Source: Thiotrichales bacterium
GTDB lineage: Bacteria; Pseudomonadota; Gammaproteobacteria; PS1; Pseudothioglobaceae
Reading direction: 5' to 3'
DNA: 7,199 nucleotides
NCBI GenBank assembly: GCA_002711905.1
Contig: PASI01000021.1
Span: forward strand, 1 to 7,199
Shown here: positions 1 through 7,187 of the stretch, in pieces
Numbering within the stretch: the stretch's first letter is position 1
Layout: every line of letters begins with the position of its first letter
Notes under the pieces: generated by a model
Databases searched by the model: none
Told to the model about the DNA's origin: nothing
The model's input: the letters and a program-made list of their open reading frames with translations, nothing else
Translations under genes and position numbers: made by a program

Positions 1-65
1 GAACCAACGTACTCAGAGAGAACGGATTTACAGTCCGTCGCCTTTAACCACTCGGCCACCCCTCC
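1..65 (-). tRNA. tRNA-Tyr (anticodon GTA), 3' end cut off by window edge
   Basis: Read on the minus strand, the sequence begins GGAGGGGTGGCCGAGTGG, a typical start for a class II bacterial tRNA (acceptor strand, then D-arm). The anticodon arm is ACGGA-CTGTAAA-TCCGT, a perfect 5-bp stem whose loop carries anticodon GTA (window 29-31), which decodes tyrosine codons. A long variable arm with a CTC/GAG stem follows, as expected for bacterial tRNA-Tyr, and then the 5' side of the T-arm ending in GGTTC. The rest of the T-loop, the 3' acceptor strand and CCA lie outside the window, so about 20 bases are missing. It lies downstream of maeB in the same orientation but has its own promoter. Confidence 0.95.
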
Positions 66-81
66 AAAAAAACAATCAGAC

Positions 82-110
82 ATTATCCCATAACTAATTC
101 TGCTTAGCAA
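82..110 (-). promoter_or_regulatory. Predicted sigma-70 promoter of tRNA-Tyr
   Basis: On the minus strand a -35 element TTGCTA (105-110) is separated by exactly 17 bases from a -10 element GATAAT (82-87). These match the TTGACA/TATAAT consensus at 4 of 6 and 5 of 6 positions. Transcription would start around 75, about ten bases before the tRNA 5' end. The promoter lies in the 80-base gap after maeB, so the tRNA need not depend on read-through from the sdh-mdh-maeB transcript. I saw no convincing GC-rich terminator in this gap. The call is by consensus only. Confidence 0.6.
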
Positions 111-145
111 GGATTAAATAAGCTAAATGCGGGGTATAAAAATGA

Positions 146-1372
146 TTATTTTAAGCGTGCCACACCAGTCTTAACGGCGGCATCAAAAATAGCTTTTGGG
201 ATCAGGTCAATTAGCCTAGGATCAAAAGGTTTTGGGATGAAATAGTCTCTTCCAAAACTAAGCTCATCCACCTTATAAATTTCTAATAGAGATTCAGGAA
301 CAGGAAGCTTTGCTATGTCCTTGATAGCATGAACAGCTGCAACCTTCATTTCAGTATTGATAATCTTGGAATTAGCATCTAACGCGCCTCTAAAAATATA
401 AGGAAACCCTAATACATTATTAACCTGATTTGGAAAATCACTCCTGCCAGTTGCCATTACTGCATCATCTCTAGATGAATAGACATCTTCGACTGAGATC
501 TCTGGGTCAGGATTAGATAGAGCAAAAACTACTGGATTTTTAGCCATCGATTTAATCATTTTTTGAGTTACAAGATTGCCTCTAGCAACGCCAATAAAAA
601 CATCTGCACCATCTAAAGCATCTGCAAGCGTTTTTTTATCTGTATCCACTGCATAAGCTGCTTTATATTTATTTACCACACTAATTTGTTCTTTAGAAAC
701 GATGCCTCTTCGGTCAACCAGAATCATATTTTCTTTTTTAAATCCTAGGTTTAGTAATAAATCTAAAGTTGCAATGCCAGCAGAGCCTCCACCAGCAACA
801 ACAATCTTAGCAGAAGTAATTGATTTTCCTTGAATTTCAAGAGCATTTAGAAGGCCCGCTGCGACTATAATTGCGGTTCCATGTTGATCATCATGGAAAA
901 CAGGTATGTCCAGCTCATCAATTAATCGCCGCTCAATTTCAAAACAGCGAGGCGCAGAAATATCTTCTAGGTTAATACCGCCAAAAGTTGGTGCGATATT
1001 CTTAATTGTACTAACTATTTCATCAACATCTTGAGTATCAAGCTCTATATTGAAGACATTAATACCTGCAAAATGCTTAAATAAGACAGCTTTTCCTTCC
1101 ATAACCGGCTTTGCTGCTAAAGGTCCAACATTCCCAAGACCTAAAACTGCTGATCCATCAGTAATAACGGCTACTAAATTACCTTTGATTGTGTACTGGT
1201 TTACATTGCTTTGATCTTTAACAATTTCTCTTACGGGTGCAGCAACACCTGGACTATACGCCAAACTAAGATCTTGATCATTATCAAGTTTTTTGTGGGA
1301 AGTTACATCAAGCTTTCCAGGCTTTCCTTCTTGATGATAGGCTAGCGCCTTTTCATGCAAATCTTTTGACAT
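146..1372 (-). CDS. maeB: NAD(P)-dependent malic enzyme, short form without phosphotransacetylase domain
   Basis: This cytoplasmic enzyme decarboxylates malate to pyruvate and CO2 while reducing NAD(P)+. The 408 residues contain the whole malic enzyme core. SLAYSPGVA (36-44) holds the catalytic Tyr39, and MEGKAVLFK (91-99) holds the catalytic Lys94. The metal ligands are Glu136-Asp137 in NLEDI and Asp161/Asp162 in HDDQHGT. The dinucleotide loop is GGGSAG (194-199), and SNPDP (286-290) follows it. E. coli MaeB is about 760 residues because of a C-terminal phosphotransacetylase-like domain. That domain is absent here and the protein stops after KTGVARLK, as in stand-alone bacterial malic enzymes. 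The cofactor (NAD or NADP) cannot be decided by eye. It is the last gene of the sdh-mdh-maeB run, 24 bases after mdh, with no clear Shine-Dalgarno sequence before its ATG. Confidence 0.95.
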   Translation of the reverse strand: MSKDLHEKALAYHQEGKPGKLDVTSHKKLDNDQDLSLAYSPGVAAPVREIVKDQSNVNQYTIKGNLVAVITDGSAVLGLGNVGPLAAKPVMEGKAVLFKHFAGINVFNIELDTQDVDEIVSTIKNIAPTFGGINLEDISAPRCFEIERRLIDELDIPVFHDDQHGTAIIVAAGLLNALEIQGKSITSAKIVVAGGGSAGIATLDLLLNLGFKKENMILVDRRGIVSKEQISVVNKYKAAYAVDTDKKTLADALDGADVFIGVARGNLVTQKMIKSMAKNPVVFALSNPDPEISVEDVYSSRDDAVMATGRSDFPNQVNNVLGFPYIFRGALDANSKIINTEMKVAAVHAIKDIAKLPVPESLLEIYKVDELSFGRDYFIPKPFDPRLIDLIPKAIFDAAVKTGVARLK

Positions 1373-1396
1373 TCTAGTCTTTTTTTTAATTAGCTA

Positions 1397-2329
1397 TTAC
1401 TTAACAAACTCTTCGCCAATTTTTATATCAGACCTAAGTGTTTCAAGAGCTTCATCTAACGTAGTTTGCTCAAATTCTGAAAGATCGCCATAGTCGAGTA
1501 TTTTTTCTACACCATTCTTACCCAATAGCACTGGCTGAGCAAAGAATCGAGCCAAATCACCTGAACCTTCAACATACGTACACTCAACGACATCTTTTTC
1601 ACCGTTTAATGCTCTGACTAAAGATAAGCCAAATTTAGCAGCGGCCTGACCCATTGATAATGTGGCCGACCCACCACCTGCTTTAGCTTCGACAACTTCT
1701 GTGCCAGCATTTTGAATCCGTTTAGTCATTGCAGCTGCATCATCATCACTAAATTCGAAGCCAGATTGAGAAAGAAGCGGAAGAATAGTGATTCCTGAAT
1801 GACCACCAATAACAGGCACTTTAACATCTCTCGGATCCTCATTAAAGGCTTCGGCAACAAATGTGCTTGAGCGGATAATATCTAGAGTTGTAACACCAAA
1901 TAACCTTGCTGGATCATAAACACCCTTATTTTTTAAAACTTCAGCAGCAATTGCAACAGTCGTGTTGACTGGATTAGTGATGATACCGATAAGCGCTTTG
2001 GGGCAATTATCAGCACAAGAAGAAACAAGATTTTTTACAATTCCAGCATTAATATTAAACAAATCTGAACGATCCATACCAGGCTTGCGAGCGACACCAG
2101 CAGAGATTAATACAATATCAGCATTTAATAGTGCAGGAGAGGGGTCTTCACCCGAAAAACCTTCTACTTTAACTGGAGTTGGGATGTGACTTAAGTCTGC
2201 CGCAACTCCCGGCGTTACTGGAGCAATATCGTACAAAGACAATTCTGTTCCGCTGGGAAGCTCGGTTTTAAGAAGCAAGGCAAGAGCTTGACCAATTCCA
2301 CCTGCAGCACCTAATATTACAACCTTCAT
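1397..2329 (-). CDS. mdh: Malate dehydrogenase (NAD), E. coli/mitochondrial-type
   Basis: This cytoplasmic TCA-cycle enzyme interconverts malate and oxaloacetate with NAD. The 310-residue protein aligns by eye without gaps to E. coli Mdh (312 aa) through residue 177. It has the Rossmann loop GAAGGIG (7-13), Asp34 for NAD preference, and substrate arginines Arg81, Arg87 and Arg153. Asn119 lies in TNPVN, and Asp150/His177 form the catalytic pair in TTLDIIR and GGHSG. The chosen start is the ATG at 2329, which sits 5 bases after a good AGGAG. A GTG one codon upstream (2332) is in frame but only 2 bases from that site, and it would spoil the usual MKV start. The gene begins 23 bases after sdhB and ends 24 bases before maeB. 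Its close similarity to enterobacterial and related Mdh is the best taxonomic signal in the window. Confidence 0.97.
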   Translation of the reverse strand: MKVVILGAAGGIGQALALLLKTELPSGTELSLYDIAPVTPGVAADLSHIPTPVKVEGFSGEDPSPALLNADIVLISAGVARKPGMDRSDLFNINAGIVKNLVSSCADNCPKALIGIITNPVNTTVAIAAEVLKNKGVYDPARLFGVTTLDIIRSSTFVAEAFNEDPRDVKVPVIGGHSGITILPLLSQSGFEFSDDDAAAMTKRIQNAGTEVVEAKAGGGSATLSMGQAAAKFGLSLVRALNGEKDVVECTYVEGSGDLARFFAQPVLLGKNGVEKILDYGDLSEFEQTTLDEALETLRSDIKIGEEFVK

Positions 2330-2334
2330 CACAT

Positions 2335-2339
2335 CTCCT
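2335..2339 (-). promoter_or_regulatory. Ribosome binding site of mdh
   Basis: AGGAG on the minus strand lies 5 bases before the ATG at 2329 and only 2 bases before the alternative in-frame GTG at 2332. This spacing decides the start of mdh in favour of the ATG. It is one of only two strong Shine-Dalgarno sequences in the window; the other precedes tmm. Confidence 0.8.
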
Positions 2340-2352
2340 AAATTAAATATTT

Positions 2353-3075
2353 TTATAGTAAATTATTCATGGCAGCAATGTTGCTAACCGAAATTTCTTT
2401 TGGACAAACCGTTTCGCAATGTCGATGATTTGAACAACTTCCAAACCCTTCCTCTTCCATCTGATTTATCATCCTCTCTGCCCGCTTTTTGCTCTCAATT
2501 TTTCCTTGAGGTAAGCGCTCAAAGTGGTTAATCTTTGCTGCAACAAACAAACTGGCTGAAGCATTTGGACATACTGCTACGCAAGCACCACAACCGATAC
2601 AAGTTGCAGAATCAAATGCACAATCAGCATCATCTTTATTGACTAATTGTGAGTTTGCCTCTGGAGCAGAGCCAACTGACACAGAAATAAATCCACCAGA
2701 TTGAATAATTCGGTCAAACGATTCACGTTTGACTGCCAAATCTTTAACTATTGGAAAGCTTTTTGCCCTCCAAGGCTCAATCCATAATTCCTTTTGGTTT
2801 GCATAATCCCTCATATATAGCTGGCAAGTTGTAGTGGCCTTCTTTTCTCCATGAGGATGGCCATTAATGACCAATGAGCAGGTACCGCAAATACCCTCTC
2901 TGCAATCATAATCAAAAACGATACAGTCTTCACCTTTTTCTATGAGCTGCTCATTTAACTGATCGAGCATCTCCAGAAAAGAAGTGTCGCTGTCAATATC
3001 ACTAATTTTATAAGTGAAAAAACTTCCATCAGTTTGCGTATTTTTTTGTCGCCAGATATGTAATGTAAAATTCAT
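2353..3075 (-). CDS. sdhB: Succinate dehydrogenase/fumarate reductase iron-sulfur subunit, type B complex II
   Basis: SdhB carries electrons from the flavin of SdhA to the membrane anchor through three iron-sulfur clusters. All ligands are present in the 240 residues. Cys58, Cys63, Cys66 and Cys84 serve the [2Fe-2S] cluster (CREGICGTC, then C). Cys159, Cys162, Cys165 and Cys224 would hold [4Fe-4S], and Cys169, Cys214 and Cys220 [3Fe-4S]; this assignment is by family analogy. The motifs [17 protein letters not shown] and [12 protein letters not shown] are typical of the three-subunit type B enzymes of Bacteroidetes, Geobacter and relatives. The SdhB of SdhCDAB complexes differs at these places. 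Its ATG overlaps the sdhA stop as ATGA (3072-3075), so translation is probably coupled. Cellular direction (succinate oxidation or fumarate reduction) cannot be read from the sequence, but the mdh-maeB context favours an oxidative role. Confidence 0.95.
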   Translation of the reverse strand: MNFTLHIWRQKNTQTDGSFFTYKISDIDSDTSFLEMLDQLNEQLIEKGEDCIVFDYDCREGICGTCSLVINGHPHGEKKATTTCQLYMRDYANQKELWIEPWRAKSFPIVKDLAVKRESFDRIIQSGGFISVSVGSAPEANSQLVNKDDADCAFDSATCIGCGACVAVCPNASASLFVAAKINHFERLPQGKIESKKRAERMINQMEEEGFGSCSNHRHCETVCPKEISVSNIAAMNNLL

Positions 3076-5000
3076 TTATAGTCCCGATATGTTGGCTTAA
3101 TAAACTCAAAATCAAGTTGCTCTTTGTGAAGTAAAGGCTTGTCATCACTGTACTCCCAAGCAGCCACATATCCAAAATTTTCATCATCCCTCTTTGCATC
3201 ACCGCTCTCAGCCAGATACTCAAGGCGCGAATGCGCTCCACAAGATTCCTCACGACCCAAAGCATCCACACACATTAGATGTCCAAGCTCAATAAAATCT
3301 GCGACTCTCCCAGCTTTTTCAAGTGTCTGATTAAAATCTTTATCTACTCCAGTCACTTTAATTTTTTGCCAAAAATCAGCTTTAAGCTTCTCAATTGAAG
3401 CTATTGCATTTTCGAGTGAATCCTTGTCTCTTGCCATTCCGCATGAAGTCCACAAAATGCTTCCTATCTTCCTATGAAAGTAATCTGGAGAATGCTTAGG
3501 ATCAGGTGCATTCATTAAACTATCAATACGATTTTTTACCGATTCTATAGCCGCTAATACTTCTGGATGGTCATTATCAACCTTCTCAAATTGACCTCGT
3601 GCCAAATAGTTTGCCACTGTGTGAGGTGCAACAAAATAGCCGTCTGCTAGACCTTGCATTAAGGCAGAAGCTCCAAGCCGATTAGCGCCATGGTCTGAAA
3701 AATTAGCCTCCCCGCAAGCAAACAAACCATCTATGGTAGTCATCAAATTGTAATCAACCCACAAACCACCCATTGCGTAATGCGGTGCTGGGTAGATTTG
3801 CATTGGAACTTCATAAGGATTTTCACCAGTAATACTCTTGTACATATCGAATAAATTACCGTATTTCTCTTTAACCTTATCAATACCCATTTTTTGAATC
3901 ACTGAGGAAAAGTCTAAATAAACACCAAGGCGTTGATTATTGACAACTGAACCAACCCCCCTTCCTTCATCACAGATACCTTTAAGGGCTCTGGAAGCTA
4001 TATCTCTTGGCACAAGATTTGCAAAGGCCGGATACATCCTCTCTAGGAAGTAATCACGATCCTCCTCTAAAATATCATTTGGATTCTTATCACAATCTTC
4101 TTTATTTTTAGGTGCCCATATCCGGCCATCATTTCGAAGTGACTCACTCATCAAGGTCAGCTTTGACTGACTATCGCCGGTCGGAGGAACACATGTTGGA
4201 TGGATTTGAGTAAAACTTGGGTTAGCAAAATAGGCTCCATTTTTGTGAGCCCTCCATGTTGCAGAGGTATTACAGCCTTTTGCATTTGTTGATAAATAGT
4301 AGGCATTACTATAACCCCCAGTACACATCACAACACAATCAGCAGTATGAGATGAAATTTCACCAGTCGTTAGATCTCTGACAACAATACCCCTGGCCTT
4401 TCCGTCAATAAGTATGACTTCTAACATTTCACATCTTGACTTATGTTTGACTCTTCCTGAGGCAATTTCTTTACTCATTGAACTATACGCGCCCAAAAGA
4501 AGCTGTTGTCCAGTCTGACCTCTGGCATAAAAAGTTCGAGATACTTGAGTACCGCCAAATGAGCGGTTTGCCAAATAACCACTGTACTCTCTAGCAAAAG
4601 GGACGCCCTGGGATACAGCTTGATCAATAATATTACAACTCAATTGAGCTAATCGATAAATATTTGATTCTCTTGCTCTAAAATCTCCACCCTTAATAGT
4701 GTCATAGAAAAGCCTCCAAGTGCTATCACTATCATTTTGATAATTTTTACTAGCATTAACACCACCCTGAGCAGCAATTGAGTGAGCCCTTCTAGGGCTA
4801 TCGTTATAACAAAAAGACTGCACATTGTAACCCGCCTCACCCAAGGTAGCACATAATGACGCGCCCGCAAGGCCAGTTCCAATAACTATTACATTGTATT
4901 TCTTCCTATTTTGAGGCGCAATAAGAGCAAGGTTAAATTTATGCTTCTCCCAACGATTCTCGAGAGGCCCTGTTGGGATATTTGAATTAAACTTTTGCAT
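3072..5000 (-). CDS. sdhA: Succinate dehydrogenase/fumarate reductase flavoprotein subunit, type B complex II
   Basis: SdhA is the catalytic subunit that oxidises succinate to fumarate on covalently bound FAD at the cytoplasmic face. In its 642 residues the FAD-binding loop is GTGLAG (41-46). [11 protein letters not shown] (70-80) places the flavin-attached histidine at His73. The substrate site is recognisable from QIHPTC (His267), SLRNDGR (287-293, with Arg289), VPRDIASRA (Arg332), PAPHYAMGG (His407) and [11 protein letters not shown] (Arg441). The N-terminus (IPTGPL...WEKHKF) and the [12 protein letters not shown] segment closely resemble Bacteroidetes-style SdhA. Proteobacterial SdhA is shorter (about 590 aa) and has an RGEGG motif at that point. 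The ATG lies 8 bases after a weak AGG and overlaps sdhC by 14 bases. The symbol frdA would be an acceptable alternative because the family includes fumarate reductases. Confidence 0.95.
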   Translation of the reverse strand: MQKFNSNIPTGPLENRWEKHKFNLALIAPQNRKKYNVIVIGTGLAGASLCATLGEAGYNVQSFCYNDSPRRAHSIAAQGGVNASKNYQNDSDSTWRLFYDTIKGGDFRARESNIYRLAQLSCNIIDQAVSQGVPFAREYSGYLANRSFGGTQVSRTFYARGQTGQQLLLGAYSSMSKEIASGRVKHKSRCEMLEVILIDGKARGIVVRDLTTGEISSHTADCVVMCTGGYSNAYYLSTNAKGCNTSATWRAHKNGAYFANPSFTQIHPTCVPPTGDSQSKLTLMSESLRNDGRIWAPKNKEDCDKNPNDILEEDRDYFLERMYPAFANLVPRDIASRALKGICDEGRGVGSVVNNQRLGVYLDFSSVIQKMGIDKVKEKYGNLFDMYKSITGENPYEVPMQIYPAPHYAMGGLWVDYNLMTTIDGLFACGEANFSDHGANRLGASALMQGLADGYFVAPHTVANYLARGQFEKVDNDHPEVLAAIESVKNRIDSLMNAPDPKHSPDYFHRKIGSILWTSCGMARDKDSLENAIASIEKLKADFWQKIKVTGVDKDFNQTLEKAGRVADFIELGHLMCVDALGREESCGAHSRLEYLAESGDAKRDDENFGYVAAWEYSDDKPLLHKEQLDFEFIKPTYRDYK

Positions 5001-5592
5001 ACAAAATACCTAATGGAATTGAGGCATAACCTGCCATGATAAGAAGCACAATTATGAAGGCCGTACTCTTATACTGTTTACTTGAAATACCCAAAGTTTG
5101 AAGAACGTTTGATAGCCCATGATGTAAATGTGCAGAAATTGCAATCATTCCAAGCCCATAGATCGCCCACATGATTGGTCTTTGAAAAATATTTTGAATT
5201 TCTGAATACAAATCAACAGTGTTTATTGACAGCATTTGGACACTATGAGTAATGATGAAAATAAGAATGATAGAAGCGCCTGACCAAGCGACTACTCTAG
5301 GAATAGCCTTTGGATAAGGTTTTTTATATTGATCACCAAAGCTGACATTATTTGATAATTGTCTAGTAATTGCAATTACAACATGAAAAATAAGCGTCAA
5401 AATTAATAAAGTAGCCAGAATAGGATAAAAAATTGAGCCATTAAACCAGACATAAAATGCAGTAAAGGCTTGCTCACCACAATGAAAGGTTAAAGCCCCT
5501 AAAAGATAAAATATTAAGAAAAAAAACCAAAATAATCCAGCTAATGCCATCATTTTTTTTAGACTGACTGTACGATTATTAGTAAAGTTCAT
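4987..5592 (-). CDS. sdhC: Succinate dehydrogenase cytochrome b subunit (b558 family, single-subunit anchor), one haem ligand replaced
   Basis: This is the inner-membrane anchor of type B complex II, which passes electrons from SdhB to quinone through b haems. Starting at the ATG at 5592 it has 201 residues, close to Bacillus subtilis SdhC (202), with five hydrophobic helices (about 15-34, 56-76, 100-121, 139-156, 177-197). Family signatures include [12 protein letters not shown] at the start of helix I, and [14 protein letters not shown] (155-168). Three of the four haem ligands are present: His70, His116 and His155, against His70, His113 and His155 in B. subtilis as I recall them. The helix I ligand (His28 there) is Tyr29 (codon TAT). 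The start is uncertain. In-frame ATG at 5601 and GTG at 5637 would add 3 or 15 residues, and none has a clear Shine-Dalgarno. I chose 5592 because it fits family length and gives a 14-base overlap with the upstream small frame, as sdhA does with sdhC. Confidence 0.9.
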   Translation of the reverse strand: MNFTNNRTVSLKKMMALAGLFWFFFLIFYLLGALTFHCGEQAFTAFYVWFNGSIFYPILATLLILTLIFHVVIAITRQLSNNVSFGDQYKKPYPKAIPRVVAWSGASIILIFIITHSVQMLSINTVDLYSEIQNIFQRPIMWAIYGLGMIAISAHLHHGLSNVLQTLGISSKQYKSTAFIIVLLIMAGYASIPLGILYAKV

Positions 5593-5695
5593 CGAATTCA
5601 TGACGTGGTTTAAGAAGAGAGCGATATTGCCTCGCACGCTCTAAAGCATCTTCAATAGAAGATTTTTTAAATTTATGGCAGACCTTATTGTTCAC
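5579..5695 (-). CDS. Possible small protein or leader peptide upstream of sdhC (38 codons)
   Basis: A short frame in the sdh leader runs from a GTG at 5695 to a TAA ending at 5579. I do not recognise the product. Its peptide is charged and helix-friendly, with IEDALERARQY in the middle and [10 protein letters not shown] at the end, and looks more like real protein than the alternative sdhC N-terminal extension read from the same bases in another frame. It overlaps the sdhC ATG by 14 bases (ATGAACTTTACTAA), the same length as the sdhC/sdhA overlap, which would suit translational coupling of a gene without its own ribosome site. Against it: the start is a GTG without a Shine-Dalgarno sequence, and an in-frame stop lies 21 bases upstream of that GTG. 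It could be a chance frame. Confidence 0.35.
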   Translation of the reverse strand: MNNKVCHKFKKSSIEDALERARQYRSLLKPRHEFDELY

Positions 5696-5706
5696 CGAAT
5701 AACAAT
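5687..5706. repeat. 20-bp inverted repeat in the sdh leader (possible operator or RNA hairpin)
   Basis: The plus strand reads ATTGTT-CACCGAAT-AACAAT: perfect 6-base arms around an 8-base centre. It lies about 15-35 bases downstream of the predicted sdh transcription start and contains the GTG of the possible small frame. It could be a repressor site just inside the transcript or a weak hairpin controlling translation. The arms match no regulator site I can name, and an AT-rich background makes a 6-base match possible by chance. Confidence 0.35.
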
Positions 5707-5727
5707 TTAACCTTTATTTAGCTAGTT

Positions 5728-5756
5728 ATTATATTTTATTAGGTGGTGGATTTTAA
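5728..5756 (-). promoter_or_regulatory. Predicted sigma-70 promoter of the sdhCAB-mdh-maeB operon
   Basis: On the minus strand a perfect -10 element TATAAT (5728-5733) is preceded, after a 17-base spacer, by TTAAAA (5751-5756), which matches the -35 consensus at 4 of 6 positions. The start of transcription would be near 5721, giving a leader of about 130 bases before the sdhC ATG at 5592. This is the only clear promoter-like pair between tmm and sdhC, and it fits the close packing of the five genes downstream. In such AT-rich sequence a chance TATAAT is possible. Confidence 0.5.
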
Positions 5757-5774
5757 TCTTTAATTATGTTTTTT

Positions 5775-5791
5775 AAATGAAGAATTCATTT
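5775..5791. repeat. AT-rich hairpin between tmm and the sdh promoter
   Basis: AAATGAA-GAA-TTCATTT forms a 7-base stem with a 3-base loop, containing only one G-C pair. On the plus strand it is followed by more Ts; on the minus strand, the direction of tmm transcription, it is followed by As. It is therefore a poor intrinsic terminator for tmm, although it lies about 45 bases after the tmm stop. No better terminator is visible in this 140-base spacer. Confidence 0.3.
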
Positions 5792-5835
5792 TTTTAAATA
5801 AAAAATTCACATGTTGAAATAATAGGCTAGTTAAG

Positions 5836-7176
5836 TCAAATATCTAGATAACTTTCTAAAGAGTCATCTAATGCCTCAAGCCAAGGAGTGTGGTGAGGCG
5901 GAGACTCTGTCCCAGTCATTAGAGAGGCATGTGACTTATCTCTAAAAGTCATAATTCCGTCCTTCTTATTATGCTTCCAGTCCATAAATGTTCTATTCAC
6001 TCCTTTAATGTCAAAATTAGGGTAATCCGTTTCATCAATTAACATTTGCGTGTAAGAGCCTTGAAAGTCAATTGCATAAGAAACATCATCTTGTGCAGTT
6101 TCTTTTTCATGCCATTCTAGCGTATGTGCTTGCATTTCACTAAAAGTCGGAAGAGTAATCTTATCAAGAATGATATCTCTTGCATACCAAGCTTGAGCAT
6201 CAAACATATTAAATGTATACCATTGATCCTGCATTCCTAAATACATAAGTTTTGGATTCTTCTCCCAAACAACCCCCTTATATAATCCAAGAGGATAAAG
6301 GATATTGTTAGTTTTTAATCTCAAACTGTCGGGTAAGAATGGGAAATGATGAATATAACCGGTGCAAAGAATGATTGAATCAACTTCTTTTGAGGTTCCA
6401 TCAGCAAAAAAAGCTGTATTTCTATCCACTTTGACTAATGCGGGCTTTTCTTCCCAATTTTCAGGCCAGCCAAAACCCATTGGCGCTGTTCTATAACTAC
6501 TAGTGATTGATTTAGCACCATACTTAAAACATTGAGATCCAATGTCTTCAGCAGAGTAACTACTACCTATAACCAAAATATCTTGCCCTTCAAATTCTAA
6601 AGCATCTCTAAAATCATGAGCGTGTAATATTCTGCCATTGAAATGACTAAAACCCTCATAATTTGGAACGTTGGGAGTTGAAAAGTGACCACTGGCAATT
6701 ATGACGTAATCAAATTTCTCAGAGTAGGTTTGATCATCGACAAGATTGCTTGCTGTGACAGTAAATTGCTCACTTTCTTCATCATATTCAACATTTCGAA
6801 CTGAAGTATTAAATCGAATTAAATCCCTGACATTTGCCTTCTTTACTCGTCCTTGAATATAGTCAAACAAAACTTCTCTGGGAGGAAAGGAGGCAATAGG
6901 GTGGCCAAAATGCTCCTCAAAATAATAGTCAGCAAATTCTAAGCATTCTTTTGGTCCATTAGACCACAAATAACGATACATACTACTATGAGCGATCTCG
7001 CCATGCTGGTCAAGTCCAGTTCTCCAACTATAATTCCATAGCCCTCCCCAATTATCTTGTTTTTCAAAGCAGACAATTTCAGGTATCACTTCTCCCTTTT
7101 CTTCGGCAGATTTAAAAGCTCTTAGTTGTGCCAGTCCACTTGGACCTGCGCCTATGATTCCGACCCTTTGTTTCAT
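5836..7176 (-). CDS. tmm: Trimethylamine monooxygenase (bacterial flavin-containing monooxygenase)
   Basis: This FAD- and NADPH-dependent enzyme oxidises trimethylamine to trimethylamine N-oxide in the cytoplasm. Relatives also oxidise other methylated amines, dimethyl sulfide or indole. The 446 residues follow the Methylophaga FMO/marine Tmm family along the whole length. The FAD loop is GAGPSG (9-14), followed by [14 protein letters not shown] (64-77). The FMO fingerprint FxGxxxHxxxF is at 179-189, the NADPH-site motif [10 protein letters not shown] at 204-213, then [11 protein letters not shown] (271-281) and MQDQWY (315-320). Tyr207 and Asp317 fall at positions I recall as functionally important in characterised Tmm enzymes. 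The C-terminal MTGT...[14 protein letters not shown] block (420-441) is also family-typical. The start is firm: ATG five bases after AAGGAG. The gene ends about 140 bases before sdhC and appears to be a separate unit. Its promoter, and any TMAO demethylase or amine transporter partners, are outside the window. Confidence 0.93.
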   Translation of the reverse strand: MKQRVGIIGAGPSGLAQLRAFKSAEEKGEVIPEIVCFEKQDNWGGLWNYSWRTGLDQHGEIAHSSMYRYLWSNGPKECLEFADYYFEEHFGHPIASFPPREVLFDYIQGRVKKANVRDLIRFNTSVRNVEYDEESEQFTVTASNLVDDQTYSEKFDYVIIASGHFSTPNVPNYEGFSHFNGRILHAHDFRDALEFEGQDILVIGSSYSAEDIGSQCFKYGAKSITSSYRTAPMGFGWPENWEEKPALVKVDRNTAFFADGTSKEVDSIILCTGYIHHFPFLPDSLRLKTNNILYPLGLYKGVVWEKNPKLMYLGMQDQWYTFNMFDAQAWYARDIILDKITLPTFSEMQAHTLEWHEKETAQDDVSYAIDFQGSYTQMLIDETDYPNFDIKGVNRTFMDWKHNKKDGIMTFRDKSHASLMTGTESPPHHTPWLEALDDSLESYLDI

Positions 7177-7181
7177 TTTCT

Positions 7182-7187
7182 CTCCTT
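7182..7187 (-). promoter_or_regulatory. Ribosome binding site of tmm
   Basis: AAGGAG on the minus strand lies 5 bases before the ATG at 7176, a near-ideal Shine-Dalgarno sequence that confirms the start. Only 12 more bases are available upstream, so the tmm promoter cannot be judged. Confidence 0.85.

Noticed and set aside
1..145. tRNA-Tyr as a possible integration site for a mobile element
   Set aside because: The 3' half of the tRNA, where attachment sites usually lie, is outside the window, and no integrase or att-like repeat is visible.
1962..2189. Open frame on the plus strand of about 75 codons
   Set aside because: It lies wholly antisense to the well-conserved mdh, has no ribosome site or recognisable domain, and is explained by the codon pattern of mdh.
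3029..3271. Minus-strand frame of 80 codons spanning the sdhA/sdhB junction
   Set aside because: It is an out-of-frame reading of two conserved genes whose own frames carry every family motif.
3139..3330. Plus-strand frame of 63 codons
   Set aside because: It is antisense to the C-terminal part of sdhA, with a low-complexity Ser/Pro-rich product and no supporting signal.
4649..4882. Minus-strand frame of 77 codons rich in Leu, Val and Met
   Set aside because: It looks like a membrane protein only because it is a shifted reading of the sdhA FAD-domain region; the sdhA frame is intact here.
5593..5637. N-terminal extension of sdhC from the GTG at 5637
   Set aside because: It would add 15 residues before the usual family start without a Shine-Dalgarno sequence, and the same bases read as a more protein-like peptide in another frame. 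It is still possible, so the sdhC start stays uncertain.
5775..5795. Hairpin as an intrinsic terminator of tmm
   Set aside because: The stem has one G-C pair, and on the strand of tmm it is followed by As rather than Ts, so it was kept only as a low-confidence inverted repeat.
5721..5833. Eight-base direct repeat GCTAGTTA at 5721-5728 and 5826-5833
   Set aside because: It is two short copies in very AT-rich sequence flanking no mobile gene, and is compatible with chance.
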